Part shown: piece after piece, positions 22,838 through 34,837 of the stretch
Numbering within the stretch: position 1 is the first letter of the stretch
Layout: each line of letters begins with the position of its first letter
Assembly: GCA_019321725.1 (NCBI GenBank)
Contig: CM033110.1
Span: 2,907,278 to 2,971,277 of the forward strand
Direction of reading: 5' to 3'
DNA: 64,000 bases
Source: Paulownia fortunei
Lineage: Eukaryota > Streptophyta > Magnoliopsida > Lamiales > Paulowniaceae
The notes under the pieces: generated by a model
The model's input: only the letters and a program-made list of their open reading frames with translations
The model's database searches: none
Told to the model about the DNA's origin: nothing
Translations under genes and position numbers: made by a program

Positions 22838-25782
22838 ATGGAGCTGGGCACAGCTCGAGGCATCACCAACCTTAGTTTAATACGGCCGAAGCATCTCGCT
22901 CCCAAGCACATTCAATCCCTCCATTGCAAAACCCGGTTTCCTTTCATTCTCAAGCAAGGCCGCGTTAACTCTGGTAATTGCCATTTCCTTTCCCTTTTCC
23001 CTTCTTTTTTTTTGGGTAAGGTGATGGTAATTGGAGTGTTATTGATGAGTAAGATCTAGGGTTTTAGTTTCTGAAAATATCTTTAATATATTTATTGTTA
23101 TTATTGTTTTTGGTTGAGTTTAGGGGTGTTTCTCGATTTTTTTTAGATGGACGTTAATCGGAATTGCTGAAATATTAGCACTTTTTAATGATTGCTATGC
23201 TGTAAATTCATTGGTGTTAGCTATTTTTTGCCCGTTTCTTTTTCTTTTTCGCAGTGTAGCATGGTGTCAGATGAGAAACAGAATTTGGATAGTGAATTTC
23301 TTTTGTATACTCAACTAGAGGTTTCAATTAACTTCATTTTCTATTTTACCAATCTTTGATTGACATTTTCTTTTATTTTTTCCACATGCCAAAAATACTT
23401 TTTTTTTTCTAAAAAAATTATTTTTATTGATTTGCTCATAACTAAATATTGCTTTCAGCAGCAGAATGCTAAATGCTAATTCATTTTGGTTACAGGGTTG
23501 AGATACTATATCAATTTTTCTCTGAGGTCTGCAACATCTGAGGAAACCTCTGCTGAGACAACTCTGTACGACATAGATGAACCTGAACCTGATGGTGCGA
23601 TAATTGTGGAAGACAGTCGCCCTGATGAAAAGAAAGAAGATTATGATACTCAGCTAAATGAAGCGCCACAAGAAGGGTCTTTGTTTGACAATTCGCAGCA
23701 ATTATTTAAGTTCCTGGAGGACCTTGATATAAAGGTGTTTTTTTTTAATCCTTTATGTTGTTTGCCTCATATAGTACTTCTTTTAATTCCATATTTTCTG
23801 TTATTAGATTGTTGGAATCTCAATTGTATACAGTGTCCAGACATCAAACTTGATTTTGAATTTTCTTTTTTACATCTTGGTAGTTCAAAATCCTACCAGA
23901 TGAATGGTTGGATTTTCTGGTATAAAATCCAGCAATGGGAGACAAAGAAAGGTATACTACTATACAGTACACACTATTTGTCTTCGAGTTCCTATGTGTT
24001 GAACTTAAGATGGCCAAGCTGATAATAAGAACTTGGTTGCTGTGATGAGTATTTTCAACTTTTTGAAAGCTCATGAATGCTTGATGAGACATCGACTTTC
24101 ATGTCGATGCTGAGCGGTTACCTGAGCAACCTTATGTTATACTTTTGCTTAGATATTTCCTTTTGTTAATGCCTTTGTGATGTTTTCTTATGGTTTTATT
24201 TCTCAAAATGTTTTCAAAGAATGTCTAGAACAGGGTGTAGAAAAGATTCTCCTGGTTATCTTTTGAGAATGAAAATGTGTTTGGAAGAGTTATTTTTAAA
24301 AAGTGAATTTTACGATAGTGTCTAATGTGATGTCATGTGTCACTTCAAATAGGGTCGTTATGATGATAGTGGTATCAAAACTTGATGTTTTAATAACATG
24401 GAATTGATAATAATTATGAGAATGATGATATATAATAATATTTCTAGAAGGAGAGAGAAATTGGGATATTCTGAGAATGAATTTGGATTTGAGAGTGTAT
24501 GATGTATCCAGAAAATGGTGTAAAAAAGATGCAAATCCATTTTTTTTTTACTGTTAGGATATGGATTTGTCATCCAAATGATGTAATCAAACAAATGCTT
24601 AGTATTATTAGAAAGTGTAATTTTCTTGTACTTGTATTTCATTTCAAATTTGTTACTTCTATTATTCACATTTTTGGTAGTTTACGAGGAAACTTTCACA
24701 TTTCAACTAATGTGACCTTTCAATGCTGACATGCCATTTATTGTCAAATTGAGCATTTGACTTGGTGTTGGGGGGAGGGGACTCTTTTCCTTGAATGAAA
24801 TTTGACAATTTGCTCGTCCTATTGACAAATGATTTTGACAATTTGCTCGTCCTATTGACGAATGAAAATTTTGACGCTGTGACAATGGCATACTATAAAT
24901 TCTTAATAAATGTGAGAAGTCATGCATGTATATGGTGGTAATATAATGCTTCTCGGTTTTAGTGAGCATGCGTGCACGGGAAGTTCCCATACTTGCATGT
25001 GTGATTAGTCCTTTGAAAAAGTTGGTGCAAGCTACCTAGTAGACTTTTTCCCTTATCAAGGCCATACTATATTTTCAGCGCATATTTACAATGTGAACTG
25101 GGTAAGACGAATAATAAGTAGGGAAACAGGAGGATGGGCATCAGAAAACTATAACATAATACCTATATTGGTGTATGCAGACAGGCATCTGAGATTGCTG
25201 TTTGACCATCAAGATGTCTATGCGAATTTCTCAACTACATATTGCAAAAGAAACCATTCAAATGCATATTCAGACGTGTAAACACTTTATAGTCCGGAAA
25301 ATTAATTTGTTATCGGATTGAATCTCCTGAACATTCTTCTTCTATTTCAGTTTGATTATGAGGAAGCATATTCAATTCTCGTGTTTGGTGGTGGCGGGGC
25401 AGTTGCACTTTGGTTAGCAGCCGCAGTCGTCGGTGCCATAGATTCTATTCCAGTGGTGGGTACTTTTCTTCCGTGGATGGAAATTCCTTTCTATGATGCA
25501 TGTTAGCAAAACCTTTTACTAACTGCAAGATTGTTTCAATTTGATCAATTTTAGTTCCCAAAAGTGTTGGAACTTATCGGTCTTAGCTACACACTCTGGT
25601 TCAGCTCTCGCTATCTAATTTTCAAGGTTGGCATCCTAGAATATTCCCTTTTTAAAATCTTGTCTGCCTTTTACTGGTGCCAACCTGACCCATTTCATCC
25701 TTATTTGCAGGAAAATAGGGATGAGTTGGTTGCTAGAGTTGAACAGATTAAGCAGCAGGTGCTTGGTTCAAAGGATGATTAA
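22838..25782 (+). CDS. CURT1: CURVATURE THYLAKOID 1 family protein (CAAD domain), chloroplastic
   Basis: CURT1 proteins sit in thylakoid membranes, oligomerise at grana margins and bend the membrane. Exons are 22838-22973, 23496-23734, 25351-25455, 25555-25626 and 25711-25782, all GT-AG, summing to 624 nt or 207 aa. Residues 1 to about 60 are basic and Ser-rich, like a chloroplast transit peptide. Residues 60-125 are acidic (DEPEPDGAIIVED). The C-terminal CAAD-like part has two membrane segments, the first around LVFGGGGAVALWLAAAVVGA and the second around LELIGLSYTLWFSSRYLIFK. A short amphipathic tail follows, ending EQIKQQVLGSKDD. Within the family it looks closest to CURT1D, judged from memory only. 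Exon 1 joins exon 2 inside a Gly codon. Intron 2 (1.6 kb) holds a 33-bp tandem duplication. Confidence 0.92.
24801..24866. repeat. 33-bp tandem duplication in CURT1 intron 2
   Basis: The unit starting TTTGACAATTTGCTCGTCC occurs at 24801-24833 and 24834-24866, with two mismatches near the end. It is intronic. Confidence 0.85.
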
Positions 25783-26720
25783 TGCTGAAATTGGATGTTC
25801 CAATCTCAACTGTCTAGATTTCTAATTTTACTTCTTTTTTTTTTCTCTGTTCAGTGAAACATGTTGCATTAGGCCAGTTATATTGTGTAGAAAGAGGTTG
25901 TGGGAAACTTAATAGTAGGGTGATTACTTGATTAGATGGTGTATCTTTTCATGTAGAAAGTATATGTTTATGCATACATTGAAACTTTCCTTTTTGTATG
26001 GCTAAATTTAGGCGGCCCACCCCCCCCACCCCCCCGACCATGGATTATTATTCTTAGGGGATTCCTAGACTTTAGGTCATGGACTATTGCATTAGAAGTG
26101 GTGCGATTTATGTAGGGGTCCATCTACGCCGAAACACGTTAATAATGTGATTGTTCGTAGTGTCACCCATTTTTGTAAAGGTAGAAAGAAAATAAGAAAT
26201 TCTTTGAGAAAATGTTCAATGAGCTTGTCTTGTACTAGGATTTAGGATTTAGCTTGTTCAATCAGCTACTAAAATATGTTCAACATGGCGGCTGATTCTT
26301 GAATTTACTTTCATTTCCTGTTTCAGTTTTTAGTTTTAATGAAAATTATCCATTTAAACGTTTTTAAACTTTGAAAACATGAAAGGTTGTTCGTGTTTGT
26401 GCAATTTATAAGAATTAAGCTGAAGTCATTTTCGAAATATGATCACTTCACTTTAAAAGCTTTTTGTCCATTTTCTGAAACTTTGCTTCATTTTTATATA
26501 TTTTTTCTCGGTATTTATCATGTTTGAAAGAGTACACGGTTAATAAGATGTTCTAGGAAATTTGGTATGCACTATAAAAAGTTGGTTTATAAGCTCTAGT
26601 AATAAAACTTTAATAGCTTATGAGCTCTTTCAGAAAAGTAAGGAAACTCCTTCAATTTGTAATTTTAGAGAATTAATATTATTAACTTCATATATTAGTT
26701 TCATAATTCATCAAAAAAGT
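25783..26720. other. CURT1 3' UTR and spacer
   Basis: The sequence just after the stop is the CURT1 3' UTR. No polyadenylation signal could be fixed. A poly-C stretch lies near 26022-26035. No other gene is seen. Confidence 0.4.
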
Positions 26721-26723
26721 TTA

Positions 26724-27256
26724 GGGCTTGTTTGGTTTTGTGTTCCTGATAAATTTCCAGTTTTCAACATTTCCAATAAGTTTTGAGTTTTGTATTAAAA
26801 TTGAGAAATGTTTGGATAAATGTTTCAAAATTAAAAAATATTTAGATTTGAAAAATAAGAATATGTTTGGTTAAATGTATTTTTTTGTATATTATACTAC
26901 ATGAAAAAGATGTATTGGAAAATGAGATTGTATTTGATTTTATGTTGGAATTATATTATTATAAAGATTTTGAATTATTATATTATTTGTGTTTTTTAGT
27001 GGTGGACCATAAAGAATTATTTTAAACATAAGAAGATAACACCTGTAATGATAAGAATTAAATGAGCCCCACATATTTGAATTATGTTTGATGATAGTAA
27101 CTTTGGAAAAAGGGAATTATAGGTTTAGTGTATTGGTTTTTAAGAAATGAGAAATGTAGAAATGAAATATTTTTAGTGAGATTGAATATAATAAATATGG
27201 TTTCAGTGTTTTGTATAATAAAAAATTGAGAAATTTTTTGGAAAGAAAACATGCCC
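26724..27256. mobile_element. Tourist/Harbinger-like MITE, about 530 bp
   Basis: The left end GGGCTTGTTTGGTTTTG and the right end GAAAACATGCCC form an imperfect terminal inverted repeat (GGGCWTGTTT). The flanks TTA (left) and TAT (right) may be a decayed 3-bp TTA target duplication, which is the signature of PIF/Harbinger elements. The interior is AT-rich and non-coding. GGGCxTGTTTGG termini are well known in this MITE group. Confidence 0.55.
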
Positions 27257-27421
27257 TATTTTCTAAAATAAAATACAACATTTTCTAAGCTGAAAAAAGA
27301 AAAAAAACTTACAAAATGTATGACCTCATAAAATGTTTAAATAAGCTTGATTAAACACTCTCCAAGTTTCTTACATTCACATGTTAATTGAATATAAGCT
27401 CAATTAGTTGATCTTTTCAAC

Positions 27422-28064
27422 TTAATTTATCCAAGTATGGACATTCGTTCCAACTTGTTCGTCCATACTCTTGTTTCTCTCGAATTGGTTAATATCTTCT
27501 TGCATGGTTTCTATCCAACTTGGATAAGCCAGAGCTTTTTCCATTTTCTTTGACTCTATTTGTGAGAGAAATGTAAGGAACATTGCTTTCTTTTTTATTG
27601 TTGATCTAGTTCTAACTCTTGCAGTTGAGGATCCAACCACTTATTCAGGTGGGTGATGATGCATTACAATCAATTGTGTAGCTGTGGACTCGACTGCTCC
27701 ATGATTTACTCAATTCAAGGGAGTGTTGACTTCCTCACTATCTTGATCTGAGTCTCCATTGATGTTGATGATGACATCTTTGTCTTGGTCTTTTGTCAGC
27801 ATATGAATATATTCATTAGTTGGCTACAATATGCTCTTTGGTGTAATACTCTGCTGGTTATCTTTTTCATTGCAGACAGCAAGAATAGATTCTTCTACTA
27901 CCAAAGTTCTTTGTTGAAAACTCTATTAGTCTTGCTTACAGAAGAATAGCCTAAGAACAATCCTTTATCAACTTTGGCATCGAACACATGGAGTTGATCC
28001 TTACAATTGTTGTGTATGTTGCACTTGTATCCAAATACATAAAAATAGGAGATGATAGGTTTTC
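27422..28064 (-). pseudogene. Old Copia element: integrase C-terminal and start of reverse transcriptase, decayed
   Basis: Read on the minus strand from 28064, the sequence encodes ISYFYVFGYKCNIHNN, then DAKVDKGLFLGYSS and KTNRVFNKEL, the typical Copia block after the integrase core. Near 27640-27480 follow SQIESKKMEKALAYPSWIE and MQEDINQFERNK, the run-in to a Copia reverse transcriptase. The frame then breaks at 27422, and the rest of RT, RNase H and the 3' LTR are missing. The other half of this element lies at 32640-36058. The two halves are separated by a younger insertion. Confidence 0.8.
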
Positions 28065-28305
28065 TTAAGAAAAAATTTAGGAATTCAATTTGTATTCTGT
28101 TTGAATAAGTCCTAGTCTTTAGGATAGTTGATTAGTGTTTTCTATTTTTTAGTTGCACTCATCACGGTGTTGTAAACGTGAGCTAATTTCCTTCATTCTG
28201 TTAAGTTGTAAAAGGCTATTTATAAGCTTCAGTTTGTTTAATAATAAGTTAAGTCATTTCCCAAAATTGTTGAGTATTTTTTCTCTTATGTTTTGATTCT
28301 TAACA
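28065..28305 (+). repeat. 5' LTR of the Copia element
   Basis: It matches 32398-32639 along its whole length. It starts TTAAGAAAA where the 3' copy starts TGAAGAGAA, so the canonical TG has changed to TT. It ends TTCTTAACA, with the canonical CA. Confidence 0.92.
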
Positions 28306-28306
28306 T

Positions 28307-28323
28307 TTTGGTATCAAGAGCCC
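28307..28323 (+). other. Primer-binding site, initiator Met tRNA type
   Basis: TTGGTATCAAGAGCC directly follows the 5' LTR. It equals the usual plant Copia primer-binding site (TGGTATCAGAGC) with one extra A. Confidence 0.75.
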
Positions 28324-28380
28324 CATTGGCCTGACAAAATCAAAGCAGCAGCCTTTGAAGTTCTTGTAGTAGTAAAGAAA

Positions 28381-29220
28381 ATGACCACAGAAGGGAATTT
28401 TGTGCAACCAACCATCCCTCGCTTTGATGGTTACTATGACCATTGGAGCATGTTGATGGAGAATTTCTTGCGTTCTAAGGAATATTGAGGGTTGGTAGAG
28501 ACGGGCTATGTTGAGCCAGTGAGTGGATCGACAGAAGCAGAACATAAGAAACTAGATGAATTGAAGCTTAAAGATCTGAAAGTAAAAAATTCTCTCTTTC
28601 AGGCCACAGATCAAACGATATTGGAGACCATTCTTGTGAAGGATACTTCCAAACAAATTTAGGAGTCTATGAAAAAAAAATTAAAGGGAGTGCTAGGGTC
28701 AAGAGGTCACATCTACAAGCTCTCCACAGAGAGTTTGAAACCCTAGAGATGAAGATTGGAAAATGAGTCTCGGAGTATTTTTCAAGAGTATTGTCAGTGG
28801 CCAACAAGATGAGAACGTATGGAGAGTAGATGCAAGATGTTACAGTGGTGGAGAAGATTCTCAGATCATTGAGTGAAAAATTCAATTATGTTGTTTGCTC
28901 GATCGAGGAGTCCAAAGACATCGATCAACTCTCCATTGATGAACTGCGGAGCTCTCTGATTGTTCATGAGCAAAAATTCTAGCGACATACATGAGAAGAA
29001 CAAGTACTCAAGATAACCTCTGAAGATAGGTTTGGTGCAAGAGGACGAGGTCGAGGTGCATTTAGACGCAAAGGAAGAGGGAGTGGCCGCCAACCCTACA
29101 ACAAAGAAACAATGGAATGCTATAAGTGCCACAAGCTTTGACACTTTCAATCTGAATGTCCAAGCTGGAATAAGGAAGCTAACTATGTTGAACTAGAAGG
29201 AGAAGAAGAAGAGGCACTAC
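28381..29220 (+). pseudogene. gag pseudogene of the Copia element
   Basis: The frame opens with MTTEGNFVQPTIPRFDG and YYDHWSMLMENFLRS, the typical Copia gag start. It ends with a basic RGRGRG stretch and a CCHC zinc knuckle (CYKCHK...HFQSEC) near 29120-29160. Stops break it at about 28486, 28661, 28764, 28828, 28979 and inside the knuckle. Several look like Trp codons changed to TGA or TAG, as expected from decay of methylated DNA. Confidence 0.85.
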
Positions 29221-29222
29221 TT

Positions 29223-32200
29223 ATGTCATATGTGGAGATGAACGATGCTCGAAGGGGAGATGTCTGGTTCCTAGACTCTGGATGTAGCAACCACATGTGT
29301 GGTGAAAAAAGCTTATTCTGTGATCTGAATGAGGGGTTCAGGCAGAAGGTAAATTTGGGAAATAGCATAAAGATGGATGTGTTAGGAAAAGGCAATGTGA
29401 GATTGAAAGTAAATAGCTTAACACATGTTGTTAGTGAAGTATTTTTTGTGCCTGAATTAAAGAACAATCTTTTGAGCATTGGTCAACTACAAGAAAAAGG
29501 GTTGGCGATTCTCATTCAACATGGAATGCTCAAGATTTATCATCCAAAGAAAGGGCTCATAATCTAGACCGAGATGAGATCAAATCAGATGTTTTTGTTG
29601 ATCGCAAAATTAATGCCACAGAAACTAGCTTGTCTTTACACTTCCACACAGGATTTGGCACACTTATGGCACTATCGTTATGGATATTTGAGCTACAAAG
29701 GATTGAGGGCTCTCCAGTTCAAGAAGATGGTGCATGGGATACCTCAGTTCAAGACTCCAACGAGAGTGTGTGCTAACTGTATGATTGGAAAGTGACACAG
29801 AGATCCAATCCCAAAGAAGGGTAATTGGAGGCTACAAAGAAGCTCCAACTTGTTTATGCAGACCTCTGCGGTCTAATCTTTCCCATCTCCAACAGTAAGA
29901 AGCGATACATTATATGCTTTATTGATGATTTTACTCAAAAAGCATGAACTTATTTTTTAGTAGAGAAATCTGAAGCGTTAAGCATGTTCAAACATTTTAA
30001 GAATTGTATTGAGAAAGAAGTAAGAAGACATATTAAATGTTTGAGAACAGATCGAGGAACAGAGTTCACATCACTTGAATTCAATGAGTTTTGAATAGAG
30101 CAAGGCATCAAGAGGCAATTGACTGCAATATATACTCCAGAGCAAAACAGAGTAGCTGAAAGAAAAAATCGAACAGTGATGAACATGGTTAGATGCATGC
30201 TCTTTGAAAGGAGGATCCTAAAGACTTTCTGGCCAGATGTAGTAAACTGGATAATACACTTTTTGAATCGAAGTCCTACATTGGATGTGGAGAATCAAAC
30301 ACCCAAGGAAGCCTGGAGCGGAAGTAAACCTTCAATAGAGCATTTTATAATTTTTGGATGCGTGGCACATGTGCATGTTCCTGATGTGAGAAGGACAAAG
30401 CTAGATTCAAAGAGCTTTACTTGTGTGCTATTGGGAGTAAGTGAAGAGTCTTGAGGCATATAGGCTCTATGACCCAATTGCAAAGAAAGTTGTAGTTAGC
30501 AGGGATGTAGTGTTTGAGGAAGATAAGTCTTCGAACTGGGACAACATTTATAGAGAGCATATAATGGATAATCTAGAATGGGATGATATAGATAATGAGG
30601 ATGTGAACACAGAGAATTGAGAAGCAGTGAGCGGAAAAGAAGAGAAAGTCGTTGAAGAACCAGTTGGTAGTCATCAAACTGGTGAAAATGGAGGAGAATT
30701 ATCCAGTTCTAATGAAGAAAGAAATAGAGGGCCCCCAATGTGGATGAGAGATTATGTACTGGGGCAGGACTTTCGAAGGAGTCAGAGGAAGAAGATATAA
30801 ATATCAAATTGGCTCTATTTGCTTTAGCAGATCCAATGTATTTTGAAGAGGCACTAAAACATGACAAATGGAGAATAACTATGGATATAGAGATACAATC
30901 CATAAAAAGAAACAACACATGGGAACTTACTGATTTTCCTACTGGTATAAAGAAGATTGGACTAAAATGGGTTTATAGGACCAAACTCAAGGAGAATAGA
31001 GAAATGGACAAGTTGAAAGATCGTCTGGTGGCAAAAGGGTATGTACAACAACAAGGGATAGACTACACAAAAGTATTTGCACTAGTTGTAAGAATGGACA
31101 CAGTAAGAATAATTATGGCTCTAGTAGCTCAAAAAAGGTGGACTCTTTATCAACTTGATATCAAACCTGCTTTTATACATAGGGAACTTAATGAAGAAGT
31201 GTATGTGGAGCAGCCTAAGGGTTATGAGCTGAAAAACAATCTTCAGAAAGTCTATAGGTTGAAGAAGACCTTATATAGTCTGAAACAAGCTCCACAAGTT
31301 TGGTTCAGTCATATTGATGCATATTTCATCAGTGAAAAGTTCACAAAATGTTATAGTGAACATACTTTGTTCATTAAAACAAATAAGGAAGGTAAGATTC
31401 TCATTGTTAGTTTATACGTTGATGATTTAATATTTACTGGCAATGATGCATTGATGTTTGCTGAATTTAAAAATTCCATGTTGAGGGAGTTTGATATGAC
31501 TGATTTATGGAGAATGAGGTTTTTTTTCTTGGCATAGAAGTATTGCAGAGGTTGAATGGGATTTATATTTGCTAGAGAAAGTATACTTTGGAGGTGTTGA
31601 AGAGATTTAAAATGGAGAACATCAACTCGATTCATAATCCCATGGTTCCGGGTTGTAAATTTTTTAAAGATGAGAATGGGGTTCATGTTGATGAGACTTG
31701 ATTTAAGCAGATGGTGGGATGCTTTATGTACTTAACGACTATGAGGCCGGATTTGATGTTTGCAGTAAGTTTGATTAGTAGGTACATGGCTAAACCAACT
31801 GAGCTGCATTTGATGGCAGCTAAGAGGATACTGAGGTACTTGAAAGGAACCATTAAACTTGGAATTTTCTATAAGAAGGGAGGGAGTTGTGAAGGTCTGG
31901 TTGGATATACAGATAGCAACTATGCAAGAGGTTTAGAAGACAAAAAAAACACATCAGACTATGTATTCATGTTGGGATCTGGAGCTGTTGCCTAGTCCTT
32001 AAGAAAACAACTTATAGTCACACTCTCAACCACTGAAGTAATTGTGGCTGCAGCTGCTTGTGCTTGTCAAGCTATTTGGATGAAGAGGGTACTTGAGAAG
32101 ATGAGTTTGGAGGAAAGCAAGTGCACTCTAATCCTTTGTGATAATAGTTCCACAATTAAGCTGTCAAAAAATCCTGTGTTACATGGTCGAAGCAAGCACA

Positions 32201-32379
32201 TTGATATGCGCTTTTATTTTCTTCGTGATCTCACACGAGAAGGAGTAGTTGAATTGGTTTATTGTGGAACACAAGATCAATTGGTAGATATGATGACAAA
32301 ACCCCTCACACTGGATGGGTTTCAGAGATTTCGAAGTCAGTTGGGAGTTTGCCAAGTTCCTGAATTAACTAGTTCCTAA
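29223..32379 (+). pseudogene. pol pseudogene of the Copia element (protease, integrase, RT, RNase H)
   Basis: Blocks in order are: protease motif FLDSGCSNHMCG (about 29270); pre-integrase HLWHYRYGYLSYKGL (about 29663); integrase core pieces FIDDF, RTDRGTEFTS and AERKNRTVMNM (29920-30190); RT from 30740 with KWVYRTKLK, YQLDIKPAFIHRELNEEVYV and the active-site motif YVDD (about 31418); RNase H from 31711 with GYTDSNYA and HIDMRFYF, ending at a stop at 32379. Stops or shifts separate the pieces, for example near 29568, 29794, 30092, 30453, 31537 and 31995. The gene order is that of Copia (Ty1-type), with integrase before RT. Confidence 0.92.
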
Positions 32380-32384
32380 ATAGT

Positions 32385-32397
32385 TTAAGGGAGGGAA
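32385..32397 (+). other. Polypurine tract before the 3' LTR
   Basis: AAGGGAGGGAA lies directly before the TG that opens the 3' LTR, the expected plus-strand priming site. Confidence 0.75.
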
Positions 32398-32639
32398 TGA
32401 AGAGAAAATTTAGGAATTCGGTTTGTATTCTGTTTGAATAAGTCCTAGTCTTTAGGATATTTGCTTAGTGTTTTTTGTTTTTTTAGTTGCACTCATCACG
32501 TTGTTGTAAACGTGAGCTAATTTCCTTCATTTTGTTAAGTTGTAAAAGGCTATTTATAAGCCTCAATTTGTTAAATAATAAGTTAAGTCATTTCCTAAAA
32601 TTGTTGAGTATTTTTTCTCTTGTATTTTGATTCTTAACA
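32398..32639 (+). repeat. 3' LTR of the Copia element
   Basis: It runs from TGAAGAGAAA to TTCTTAACA and is co-linear with the 5' LTR at 28065-28305. This copy keeps the canonical TG...CA ends. Confidence 0.93.
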
Positions 32640-34837
32640 CTTTCTTTCTTTCGACAACTTATATAGTGTCTTGTTGTGTTGCTTAATGATCATACATTGA
32701 TTTTCTGTATAGCAAGATGTGTTTGTTGCTTCAACCCACAACCTCTTTGGAAGCTTTGATTCAATGATCATTGTACTCACAACTTCCTTAAGTGTTCTAC
32801 CCTTCATTCAGCAACTCCATTCTGATGAATTCTAGCGGCTGAGTACTCATGCTCAATTTCATTTTTAGCACAATACTTCTCCATTCTAATGTTCTTGAAT
32901 TCTGTGTCTATATCTAATATGATATGTAAAACAACTTGGCCTTTTTCAGTCTAAATCCTCCTCAACAACTCACTAAGCTTGGCATATGTTTCATTTTTGC
33001 TTTGAAGAATTACCACGTGTATATGGTATAATCAACCCTTAAAGGGTGTATCTTTTTCCACTGAGGTTGACTCTCCTGGTCCAAATAAATCCATGTGGAG
33101 AAGCTTGGTTGTTGGCAAGTGGTTCTTGCTTTTGAATGTTGATTGGTATGCTTTTCTTACTGGCAATCTTCACACACTCTGTCTTACTGATATATCCCAT
33201 TTGGAAGTCCTTCCACTAGGCCATGCTTGGAGAGCTTTGCAATAGTTTTAAGGTTGAGGCAATTCATATGTTTACGCCATAGCAAACCCCATTCTGATAC
33301 GTTCTTTGCTATAAAACAAGTAAGGTTAGCAATACAAGATGATAACTAGTAAACTATACATATATCTTTTCTAACTCTAGAAAGTTTGACTCGATCAGAT
33401 TTAACATCTTTGACAAAGCAATGATTATTTGAGAGTTCTACAATATGACCTTTGTCACAGAATTGATTGATGATTAGCAAATATTATTTGAGTCCTTCAA
33501 CATAAAAAAAATCAATAATAAGATGTTATCTTTGCATACTTTACCTAGGCATTTGGTTTTGGTGTTTGAGTTATCTCTAAACACTACACTTGGCCAATTT
33601 GTTACTTTAAATTCAGTTGGGAGACTATTTATTTCCAGTCATGTGCCTCGAGCAACCATTGTCATTGTATCACAATGGATGTCCATTTATTGACATGTGT
33701 ACCTCAATGGTCTGTGAACTAGACTCATCTACATCTCTTGCCATTATATTATCATTGTCATCATACTAGAGGATTCAGGCTCTAGTTAAGCCATTTGCTT
33801 GTTGGCTTTCAGCTTCAGCTTTAACTACCAGGCTTTTGTCTTTCTTTTTTAGCCTTATTTCTCTTATGATCTTCTTTTCTTCCTTGTGTAATTTTGTGCG
33901 GGAGGGTATGTGCTATTGATTATCATGCTTGATTTAACTAACCTAGTTTGTGGTTGTCTTCTAGGCATAGAGGATTGCCGTTTGTTCTTGAAGTTTTTCT
34001 TTATGAACTTTCAGAAGTTTTTCATTAACAAGACCATTGACTAATCATCCAACTGATCAGTAGTTCGTTCGCTTAAGTTAGTGGCTACAAGCACATTAGT
34101 CTTTTGACATGATGTTGTGGCTTCCTCATCTGTTCTCCTTTCCATTTTGAACTCATAAGCTTTGGGATCAGAGAAGAATTCTTAGAGAGTCATCTTTGAG
34201 AGGTCATTTGCCTCTGTCATTGCCATTGTCTTATATCCCACTCCTTGGGAAGTCATCTAATCACCTTCTACACTATTTTCTTGTTGGTGTACTCTTTTTC
34301 AAGAGTATAAGCTCATTGATGAGAGTTGTGAATCTTTCATCCATCTCATCTAATGTCTCTCCCAGCTTTATTTAAAAATTTTCGAACTTATGAACTGCCA
34401 GAGAGAGTTTGTTCTTCTTCATTTGATCTGCTTCCTCACAAATCATGGTGATTTTCTCTCAAATTTTTTTTGCAGTTAGACATTTCTTCATCTTGCTGAA
34501 CATGGCCTTATAACGAGTTTTAAACAAAATATTTTTTGCCACGTTGTTGAGATTGACTTACTTATTTTCTTCAATTAACCGCTTATTTTTTTTGGTTTTG
34601 CAATAGGAGTATGACAATTAGAAAATTCAAATGCAGGCACATTTATCAACTCATGATGATATATGAAGCTAGACCTAGCTAGTGGAGCAATCTTCAAGAG
34701 AAAACAAATGAAGTCTAATAATGTTGTCAATGTTTTTTATGACAAAATGTAGAAATTCATAAAAATATGGATTTAACTAAAATCATGAGATTTGGACACC
34801 GAAAAAAAAATTAACATTCATTCACTCTAATACTATT
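32640..34837 (-). pseudogene. Old Copia element: gag, protease and integrase, decayed
   Basis: On the minus strand, 34400-34250 encodes gag-like LDEMDERFTTLINELILLK, a conserved Copia gag block. Near 33650 is NGCSRHMTGN (protease). Near 33280-33170 are NCLNLKTIAKLSKHGLVEG and DRVCEDCQ (pre-integrase zinc region), and near 32920-32820 come integrase core pieces DTEFKNI and HQNGVAE. Stops and shifts are frequent, more so than in the younger element. It continues at 28064-27422 beyond the younger insertion. Confidence 0.85.

Larger units (their letters stand above)
28065..32639 (+). mobile_element. Copia LTR retrotransposon, full length but inactivated
   Basis: The element has two LTRs of about 241 bp (28065-28305, 32398-32639), a primer-binding site after the 5' LTR, a purine tract before the 3' LTR, and gag-protease-integrase-RT-RNase H in Copia order. 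It sits inside an older Copia of opposite orientation. Flanking 5-mers TTTTC (28060-28064) and CTTTC (32640-32644) form a target-site duplication with one mismatch, and the old element's coding frame reads across the site when the insertion is skipped. Several in-frame stops and frame shifts in gag, integrase, RT and RNase H make it non-functional. The LTRs differ at about 16 sites plus one indel by eye (roughly 7%), so the insertion is not recent. Confidence 0.93.

Noticed and set aside
27422..28064. A separate functional gene next to CURT1
   Set aside because: The blocks ISYFYVFG and DAKVDKGLFLGYS are Copia polyprotein motifs, and the frame is broken.
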